A stretch of 64,000 nt of DNA, taken from assembly GCA_030278955.1 (NCBI GenBank), contig JAOANR010000003.1, positions 60,505,628-60,569,627 on the forward strand, given 5' to 3'. The DNA comes from Hygrophila difformis (taxonomy: Eukaryota; Streptophyta; Magnoliopsida; Lamiales; Acanthaceae). Each line of letters begins with the position of its first letter. Position 1 is the stretch's first letter. Of this stretch, positions 56,443 to 64,000 are shown piece by piece. The notes under the pieces were generated by a model. The model made no database searches. It saw nothing but the letters and a program-made list of their open reading frames with translations, and had not been told where the DNA came from. A program made the translations under genes and the position numbers.

Positions 56443-56709
56443 CTTCCTCCGTTCCTTTTTAATTGCCATGGACCCATATTTTACGCAATCCAATACACAT
56501 TTTTAATTCTTAATAACTCAAATTTCATATGAGTAAAAACTATAAAAATTTGATATTCTAAATCTATGCGATTAGACGAATCCAACAAGATCTCAATTGA
56601 CTATATTTTATCTTATATAGTTGTATGAAATAGTCGAATCAAAGTTACTCAATGAACAGTGACAAAACACAATCCGTGTCAATTAGTTAGAAACGGAGGA
56701 ACGAGGAAG
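56443..56709. mobile_element. Stowaway-type MITE, copy j
   Basis: It starts CTTCCTCCGTTCCTTTTTAA and ends ACGGAGGAACGAGGAAG, flanked by TA. Core: ATTAGACGAATCCAACAAGA. Confidence 0.85.
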
Positions 56710-57053
56710 TATTAAATACCTAAAAAATAAAATTACGAAACTTATCCTGATTTCAACCGTTGAATAATGAAAATAATCAACGGTGGAGGACTAAAAGTCC
56801 GCACGTCCGCATGCCTTCCTAGTCCGCACCATAACCAAGATGTTGTCAAGAATAATTCTAGATTATTTCTTTCTGTTAGCAGCAAAATCTTTCCCCCTTT
56901 TCTCTTTCCCAATGTCGTCCGATTTGTTCGTCTACGATAAACCCTTCTTCCCGTTTTCGCCCTTTCCCTTGGAAATCCAGGAAACATCAATTTTGTACCG
57001 GAAAATTTAAACAATCCAGTCGATGAACAATTATTTAGACCGGGAAATTGCGT
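56710..57053 (-). other. Spacer interrupted by the copia element
   Basis: The minus strand is open across 57104-56742, partly LTR-derived, without a domain. This and 62188-62500 were contiguous before the copia insertion. I cannot assign a gene. Confidence 0.4.
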
Positions 57054-57058
57054 CTTCT

Positions 57059-57346
57059 TGAGGAACAAGAGAGAAAGTGGAAGAGAGAGTGCGCACTGTT
57101 TCATTGCTTAACAGAATTTGTTACAGGAAAATCAATTGGGAAAAGGAACCCCTATCTAGAGATATAGGCAGATTACACATAATATGGGCTACAATAAGAA
57201 TGGGCTGCACAAAACATAAGAGGCCCAAGAAGGAACTGCAACTAACAGGCCCAATGCTCCTTCACACGCGAGTAGCAGCACCAGCTGTGTTTGTGTTGTC
57301 CTGCTTCGTCGTGCATGAATTGGGAGAGTACCCAATATGTCCAACA
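57059..57346 (-). repeat. 3' LTR of the copia element
   Basis: On the minus strand: TGTTGGACATATTGGG...CTTGTTCCTCA. The RNase H frame reads slightly into it. Confidence 0.93.
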
Positions 57347-60300
57347 TCCCCCCGCAAGCTGAAGTATTCCACAGCTTCAGCTTGGAGCAGAAATGATGAA
57401 AGTGGCGAGGAGTTAGACCTTTTGTAAACATGTCAGCAAGTTGGTGGGTGGTTGGAACAAAGATTGGATCTATGAGAACCTGCTGAAAATGATCTCGAAC
57501 AAAGTGGCAGCCAACGTCCAGATGTTTAGTGCGTTCATGGTGGATGGCGTTCTTCACAAGCTGGATGGCAGACATGTTGTCACAGTGAAGAGGGAAAGGA
57601 GTAGGCAAGGGTAGCTCCAACTCCTTGAAGAGAGAACCTACCCAAAGCAATTCAGCAGCAGTCACACCCAAGCTCCTGTACTCAACCTCGGTAGAGCTCC
57701 TGGACACAGCATCTTGTTTCTTTGTTTTCCAAGAGACAAGGGAGTCTCCAAGAAAAATGCAATAACATGTCAATGAGCGCCTGGTAGTAGGACAATTTCC
57801 CCAATCGGCATCACAATAGCCTTTTAACTCAAGAGGGAGCCCGAAAGGATAGTGAAGTCCAATCTGATGAGTGTTTTTGATGTATTGGAGAACTTGGATC
57901 ACTCCATTCCAATGGTGGACAGTGGGATGGTGCATGTGTTGGCTCAACTGCTGCACACTAAAGCTGATGTTAGGTCTGGAGAAGCCTAAGTAGAGCAGTT
58001 TGCCAACAAGCCTGCGGAATAGTTGTGGTTGATCGAATAGAGCACCAGAGGTGTCATATTGGTGATGAGGAAGGCAGGGTACATAAACCTTGGAGGTGTC
58101 AGGAAGCTGGATTTCAGAGACAACATCCAAGGCATATTTGTGTTGGCTAACAGAGAACCCTGATGAGGATCGAGTGATCTCAAGACCAAGGAAGTATGAG
58201 GCATCCCCAAGATCCTTAATGGTGAATTGACTATGCAGGCTCTTCTTGATGTCTGAAATAGCATCAACATCATCACCTGTGATCAAGATATCATCCACAT
58301 AGACCACCAAGAGGATGATACCAGCACATGTGAACTTAAAGAATACACATGGATCTGAGTAGGTGCATTTGAATCCTGAGGAGGAGAGAAAGGATTTGAG
58401 GGCAGCATACCACTGACGAGGGGCTTGTTTCAAGCCATATAAGGATTTCTTTAATTTGCACACTTGACCTGAGGAAGAGGGGAGACCCTGAGGACACATC
58501 ATGTAGATCTCCTCATCCAGTTTACCATGGAGAAATGCATTGTTTATATCCAATTGGGAAAGACTCCATCGATGAGAAGCTGCAATAGCAATAACAAGCC
58601 TGACACTAATAGCTTTGGCAACAGGGGCAAATATCTCGAAGAAATCTTTTCCAAACTTTTGGTGAAAGCCTTTTGCCACAAGCCGAGCTTTGTGCTTGTT
58701 CACTGTGCCATCCGGATTACACTTAACCCTGAAGATCCATTTACACCCGATGGGTTTCTTCCCAGCTGGTAAATGCACTAAGTCCCAGGTACCATTTTTT
58801 TTCTAAGGCAGGTAACTCAGCTTGGATGGCTTGATCCCAATGAGGGATGCCATGAGCCTGAGCAAAAGTGGAAGGTACCTGAGCATTGTCATCAATGGAT
58901 GTACAGATGTAGTCCTTGTACTTTTCTGGTCTCTTGATAGTTCTCTTAGGTCTAGTAGGAGCCACAGGTGCTGCAGTAGGCTCTCTGATGCCAAAGTGGG
59001 AATCAGAGGAAGGAGGATTCTCCACAGGGGATGGAAAATCAGAGGTTGAATTGTGGGGAGACAATTCAACAGAGGGAGAAGTACCATATCTCTCAGTGGG
59101 AGAGACAGGAGAAGTGACATCAAGAGTTTGGCTCACTGATCTAGGTGAGATCAGAGGAGAGTGCTCTATACCATGATGAGCAGTGGGCTCATCAGGAGAG
59201 TTGGCACTATGGTGAGTAGCAGTAGGCTGCTCACAGATTTCTTGAGAGTTTTGAAGGGAAGAAACAGGTAAGGGAAGAAAGGTTGGTAAGTCAGTCGAAG
59301 GAACTGAAATGGAAGGAGAAGAAGCAGAATAAGGGATGTGGGAAGAGTGTTTTGGATCAAAAGGGAAGACATTGTCATGAAAGACTACATCCCTAGAGAC
59401 AACAACCTTTTTGCTATCTAGGACAAGGACTTTGTATCCTTTCTTCCCTGATGCCATGCCCAGAAAAACACCCTTCAAGCCTCTAGCATCAAGTTTGCCT
59501 GTAGGATGAGGAATTTTGGCATAGCACAGGCAACCAAAGCAATGAAGAGAGGAAATGTCAGGTTTTTGACCAAGAAGAACTTCACTGGGAGATTTCCATT
59601 CAAGGATGGAAGTAGGAAGCCTATTTATGAGGTGAGCTGCAAAAAGCATGGCATCACCCCAAAAGGATTTTGGGACAGAGGAAGTGAGAAGGAGATTTCT
59701 AGCCACTTGGATTAAGTGTTTATGTTTTCTCTCAACCCGACCATTTTGCTGGGGTGTGTATATGCAAGAGGTTTGATGCACAATCCCAAGAGAGGTAAAG
59801 AGGTTTAGGCAAGACTTGTTGCAAAATTCACTGCCATTATCAGTCCTAATTACCTTGACCATTTTATTGAAATGAGTTTTAACATAGGTAAAGAAGGCAG
59901 ACAGAAGACCTGGGGTTGCAGATTTATGATGCAACAAATATAACCAAGTTGCTCTAGAGCAATCATCAACAATAGTCAAGATGTATTTATAATTTGATCT
60001 ATCACCAACAGAGAAGGGTCCCCAGAGATCACTATGTATTAAATCAAAACATGAGGTAGCATGAGAATCACTGTGGGAAAAGACAGTCTGTGTATTTTGG
60101 AGATAGAGCAGACATCACAAGGTAAATGATCTTTGTTTTCAGTACTGAATCCCAATTTAGACATGACCAATGGGGAGGGGTGACCAAGTATGTTATGCCA
60201 AATATCAAAGCTATTGGACTTATCTACAGTAGCAAATGCAGGAAAACAATGTTGAGTAATGTTTCTTTCATGGCAGAAGGAGTAGAGGTTGTGCAGGAGT

Positions 60301-61797
60301 GTCCCCTTAAGAAGGATCTTCTTAGAGCTCAGGTCCTGCAAAAGGCATGAGGTTGGATCAAAAATAGCCAAGCATTTGAGCTCTCTAGTGAGCTGACTAA
60401 TGGAAAGAAGATTTAATATCAGACCAGGAACGAACAACACATTTGGAACTGTTAGATCTTTCAACAATCTAACTGATCCAATGTGAGTAGGTGTTTTAAT
60501 GGAGCCATCTGGCAGAAAAATGGACTTGTTGTGTTTAAACGGCTGAGGGTCAATTAAGCAAGTAAGGTCGGCACAGAGATAACTACTGGCACCTGAGTCA
60601 AGCAACCAAGATCCTTTAAGAAAATCAGAGTCAGAAGTACTACCTGCCAATTCGAATATTTCTCTGTCAAAGACTCCTCCAGCAAAGTCAATGGGATTGG
60701 CAAGATTGGCAGACTGATGTTTGGCAAATTCATCAAGTTTTGCTTCTATTTTGGAGAGAATCCTCACCTCCAAGTCCTCACCACTGACATGTTTAGGAGC
60801 TCCAGCTACTGATTTGCCTTTCCTTTTCTCTGCTAAGGCCTTGTACCAATCAGGCACTACTCCTGAAACCATGAAGCAATTGGCTCTACTGTGACCACTC
60901 TTTTTGCAATGGTCACAGTAGGCGTTTTTGTTAGCCAATTGGTAGCACTTCTCCCTTGTGTGTCCAGTCTTCTTACAATAGGTGCAGATGACCCCGTTTC
61001 CACGACCACTGCTCTTGTCAGCTACTCCTTTATCCACCGTTGCAAGAGCAAAGTTAGATGAGTTGGAGCTGTCACCAGAGGCTCCTTGGCTCCCTTTTTG
61101 TTCAATACCACAGAGCATGCCATGGGCTCGACTAACATGAGGAAGAGGATCCATGAGAAGGATCTGATTGCTAACATGTTCAAACTCATCATTCACACCC
61201 ATTAAGAATTGCACCAGCAGTTCATATTCCTCCGAATCTTTGAGAGCCTTAAGTGTTTCTGAGCTACAGGTTTTGGGAAAAGGTTTCAGTGCTTTGAGAG
61301 CATGCCACTGGGATTTGAGATCATTGTAGTAGCTAGTTATAGATCTATTTCCTTGGGTGAGATTAACAAGTTTCCGTTGAAGCATAATGACCTGAGGTCC
61401 ATTGGTTTGGCCATAGCAGTTTTCAAGCTCATTCCAAAGACTAAATGATGTTTCAGCATAAAGATATTGACAGGTGATATCAGGCGTCAAAGAATTCTGT
61501 AACCAAGTCAGGACCATGCAATCTACTTGAACCCATTCATCATACAATGGATCATCAGCAGCTGGACAGGGAAAAGTACCTTCAATGAACTTGATTTTGG
61601 CTTTAATTCGCAGGGTATTCCGAACAGCTATGCGCCATGAGTTCCAATTAGTGCCATCGAACAGAACTGGTGCGAGCTTTAGGTGAGGCTGATCAGCGAC
61701 TGAGAGGTTTAGCTCCGGGGGGACGAGGAGCAGGAGGCTGAGGTAGTGGAGTTTCATTTGAGGTTTGTGATGGTGTTTCTGTGGTAACAGACGCCAT
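57189..61797 (-). pseudogene. Copia gag-pol polyprotein, frame-broken
   Basis: The probable start is the ATG at 61797 (MASVTTETPSQ). A frame change at a C6 run near 61715 follows. Gag (61690-60039) has FDGTNWNSWRIAVRN, and two CCHC knuckles, CTYCKKTGHTREKC and CDHCKKSGHSRANC. Protease: WLLDSGASSYLC. GAG-pre-integrase: WHNILGHPSP with CDVC. A second frame change near 60085 is followed by integrase with TIVDDCSR, RTDNGSEF and NGRVERKHKHL (D-D-E). A third near 58800, in an A8 run, leads into RT (YVDDILITGDD) and RNase H (GYCDADWGNCPTTRRS, SRSSTEVEYRSL, HCDNMSAIQL). Without these slips the element would be coding-competent. Confidence 0.92.
57347..57357 (-). promoter_or_regulatory. Polypurine tract of the copia element
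   Basis: The minus strand reads GCGGGGGGA immediately before the 3' LTR. Confidence 0.85.
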
Positions 61798-61880
61798 CAA
61801 AAATTGAGGTTGATGAGCTGATTGGATAAAATCAGCTCAGATATGCGAGAATCAAGAGTGCGGAGTGTGAGATTCAGGAG

Positions 61881-61899
61881 CGAAACCGCTCTGATACCA
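61881..61899 (-). promoter_or_regulatory. Copia primer binding site, tRNA-iMet type
   Basis: The minus strand reads TGGTATCAGAGCGGTTTCG next to the 5' LTR end. Confidence 0.92.
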
Positions 61900-62187
61900 T
61901 GAGGAACAAGAGAGAAAGTGGAAGAGAGAGTGCGCACTGTTTCATTGCTTAACAGAATTTGTTACAGGAAAATTAATTGGGAAAAGGAACCCCTATCTAG
62001 AGATATAGGCAGATTACACATAATATGGGCTACAATAAGAATGGGCTGCACAAAACATAAGAGGCCCAAGAAGGAACTGCAACTAACAGGCCCAATGCTC
62101 CTTCACACGCGAGTAGCAGCACCAGCTGTGTTTGTGTTGTCCTGCTTCGTCGTGCATGAATTGGGAGAGTACCCAATATGTCCAACA
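61900..62187 (-). repeat. 5' LTR of the copia element
   Basis: 288 bp, partner of 57059-57346; expected to contain the promoter. I did not identify a convincing TATA box. Confidence 0.93.
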
Positions 62188-62192
62188 CTTCT

Positions 62193-62858
62193 CTGCCGAG
62201 CATTCAACTCGAGAATTGACAATTGGGAATTGCAGCACACTCAGTAAAAACAGAAGATTTTCAGCTCAAGTATATATGAATCCTTTTTGGGGAATTCTAT
62301 TCTACCCCAGAGCTTTATGCAGAGGAGTTACGGCAGTAACATAGTACCTTTGACAAGAAGCAGAATTTACCATTCCAATCACAATTCGACGACGTTTGGG
62401 AGCTTCCCCAAAATCTGCAGAATAAAATTGTGGACTCTGAACCAGACATGCATATGCGGACGGGTGTGCAGTACTGGGGATTTACAGGTTTGAAAAAGAT
62501 TCCATTTTTCATTCTTCTTTAAGATTAAAAAAATAATAATAATAAAAAAAAAATAATGAAGCATCGAGCAAAGAAATTGCTTTGTATAAAGAATCATTGC
62601 CCTCTAATTGTTACAATTTGAATAATTCATTGGCCTAATTGCAGAATGCGCATATGTAGCAGCGCGGACGCGTGGTGGAATCTCTTATTAAAGATGTCTA
62701 ATTAGTATTTTGGGAAAGTTTGACTGCAAATGTAATTTCTATGAATGGTAATAATAACCTTTTGAAAAAGGTTGGAATTATGATTTGGTTTACAAATCCT
62801 GCAGGGTTAAAATTTTTGGTATATTGCAATAAATTAATCTCGATTATTCCATTACTAA
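62193..62858. other. Intergenic spacer
   Basis: No gene recognised. Open frames at 62287-62493 and on the minus strand have no motif. Small AATAAT repeats occur near 62530. Confidence 0.45.
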
Positions 62859-62875
62859 TAATAGAGAGATAAGTA

Positions 62876-63062
62876 ACCAACCGCAGTTGACTTGAGTGGA
62901 TGGGGCTCTAGTCACTTAAGCAATGTTTCGGGTTCGAGCATTGTATGCAAAAAACTGCTTTGGGATAAGCGCCCTTAATTGCCCTTGCAGATCCTCGAGG
63001 CATTAGTCTTGGATCCAATGTGGTCTGGGATATCCAATTTCAACAAAAAAAAAAAAAAATAG
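62876..63062 (+). mobile_element. tRNA-derived SINE (family 2), apparently full length
   Basis: It begins near an A-box-like TGACTTGAGTGGATGG, has a B box GGGTTCGAGCATTG, and ends in an A14 tail. A 17-bp duplication flanks it, taatagagagataagta (62859-62875) and taataaagagataagta (63063-63079), with one mismatch. Pol III boxes, tail and duplication define a SINE. Confidence 0.88.
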
Positions 63063-63079
63063 TAATAAAGAGATAAGTA

Positions 63080-64000
63080 TTTCCCGTTATTAAACATATA
63101 ATAATAATGTGCATATTTTAAAGTAAGAGAATAATCAAATAGGCCAATCTGGCTAATCACTCCACATATATTTGCGCATGTCCTAACTGGCTGCCTTTAA
63201 TTTTTTAAAGCTCCAATATTCTTCTAAAAGGTTTAAACACTGTGTGTTATATCCATCCTATAAGTATTAATAATACGTGTTTACACATCAAACAATATTT
63301 CATGACTGAAAATTAAATTAATTACGAATTAGTTCAATATATTTGCTGCAACTCACATTTTCCAGAAAAATGCAGATGAGAAAAATCAAACCCTAAATTT
63401 CTAAAATAAGAAATTCCTCTAATAACCCCATTTCTCATCATATATTGTTCTCGGAAAAAATTTATTAATTCAATAGAAACCTTCCTCCTGGGACCTGCCC
63501 ATTGAGCCAATTGTCAAACCAATATACCACTGCATGCATTTTTTTAAATTTTTAAAATAAAAAAGTATTATATGCATCATTCATTCAACAACAGACAACA
63601 CAATTGATTTACAGTAGGGAATGAGGAATTAACCCAATTAGTTAAGTCCATCAATTCGCCATCGGCCCTCTATCCATCCCTTTTATTCTCCTTTGTAATT
63701 TGTGTTGCATGTGCTCTCACCACCCCTTTCCTAGCCTGTATAGGCTATTCAGAGGGGAAAAAAAAGAGTGAGAGAGAAGAAAAAGAAAAAAAAAGAAAGA
63801 TTTGCACTACTAACAATAATTAAATCAATAACCATGTTTCTATTGGTTGTTAATTAAATCTATCCTCCAATATGATCGGGCCAAATTAAATTAAATAATA
63901 TAATTCACCACAAGAATCCTCAATTTTGTAGTAACGTTAACATTTTCTTGTAATAGGAGATTTCCTCAACATATAGTAGTTTTGTTCTGAAACCACCATT
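63080..64000. other. Intergenic spacer to the right edge
   Basis: AT-rich, with a purine tract at about 63755-63800. No gene, repeat family or structured element was recognised. Confidence 0.5.

Larger units (their letters stand above)
57059..62187 (-). mobile_element. Ty1-copia LTR retrotransposon, nearly intact
   Basis: Two 288-bp LTRs (57059-57346 and 61900-62187) have TG...CA ends and differ by one substitution seen (C/T at 57131 vs 61971 region). A 5-bp duplication, cttct, flanks the element (57054-57058, 62188-62192). Interior order is gag, protease, integrase, reverse transcriptase, RNase H, which defines copia. There is a primer site for initiator tRNA-Met and a polypurine tract. Coding frame breaks lie near homopolymers. 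Short LTRs and domain style would suit the Ale/Retrofit group, but I do not assert it. Confidence 0.95.

Noticed and set aside
56742..57104. Possible host exon on the minus strand
   Set aside because: No recognised domain, and its N-terminal part is LTR. Reading across the copia insertion meets a stop.
57077..57427. 116-codon plus-strand frame, duplicated at 61918-62247
   Set aside because: It lies in the copia LTRs and the antisense of RNase H; its duplication is explained by the LTRs.

Overview
The window is plant nuclear DNA, most likely from a eudicot. It has intron-bearing host genes separated by long AT-rich spacers, which are filled with nested plant transposons (LINE, copia, LARD-like LTR element, MULE, CACTA, hAT, Stowaway and Tourist MITEs, SINEs) and an endogenous pararetrovirus. 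Everything below was read by eye from the sequence. Family names come from motif recognition, not from searches.

Three host genes are visible. A BTB/POZ gene (1-1960, minus, continues past the left edge) has one intron here. An intronless RING-H2 gene of the BRH1 type lies at 40163-40669 (plus). An eight-exon cysteine-rich membrane-protein gene lies at 52934-55473 (minus), and I could assemble all its exons. From memory, the Arabidopsis genes At1g63850 (BTB), At1g63840 (RING) and At1g63830 (PLAC8-annotated) are the same three families side by side. The window therefore looks like one ancient gene neighbourhood stretched to about 55 kb by transposons.

Layout: 1-2.2 kb BTB gene. 2.24-8.0 kb minus-strand LINE with a diverged target duplication. 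8.05-9.33 kb MULE with about 460-bp inverted repeats. 9.3-17.7 kb spacer with Stowaway and Tourist MITEs, SINEs, a CACTA element, and a hAT MITE nested in a Stowaway. 17.77-38.04 kb a second LINE (plus), split in its reverse transcriptase by a 14.6-kb non-coding LTR element (20888-35483, minus) with 5.8-kb LTRs. 38.1-40.0 kb spacer. 40.0-40.7 kb RING gene. 42.28-43.96 kb a Pack-MULE-like element. 44.32-52.09 kb a MULE-like unit with a 9-bp target duplication that encloses a nearly complete Caulimoviridae genome. 52.1-52.7 kb hAT MITE, SINE piece and an A45 run. 52.9-55.5 kb cysteine-rich gene. 55.9-56.7 kb simple repeats and a Stowaway. 57.06-62.19 kb a Ty1-copia element (minus). 62.88-63.06 kb a SINE.

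The most unusual parts are four. First, the pararetrovirus sits inside Mutator-like termini, with promoter, as-1 box, tRNA-Met primer site and five overlapping ORFs still readable and a single frame break. Second, the giant-LTR element carries a tandem array of perfect hairpins in each LTR, a cluster of stem-loops just inside its primer site, and four polypurine-like motifs, each followed by a hairpin. Third, there is a captured GC-rich segment in a MULE. Fourth, the three-gene microsynteny.
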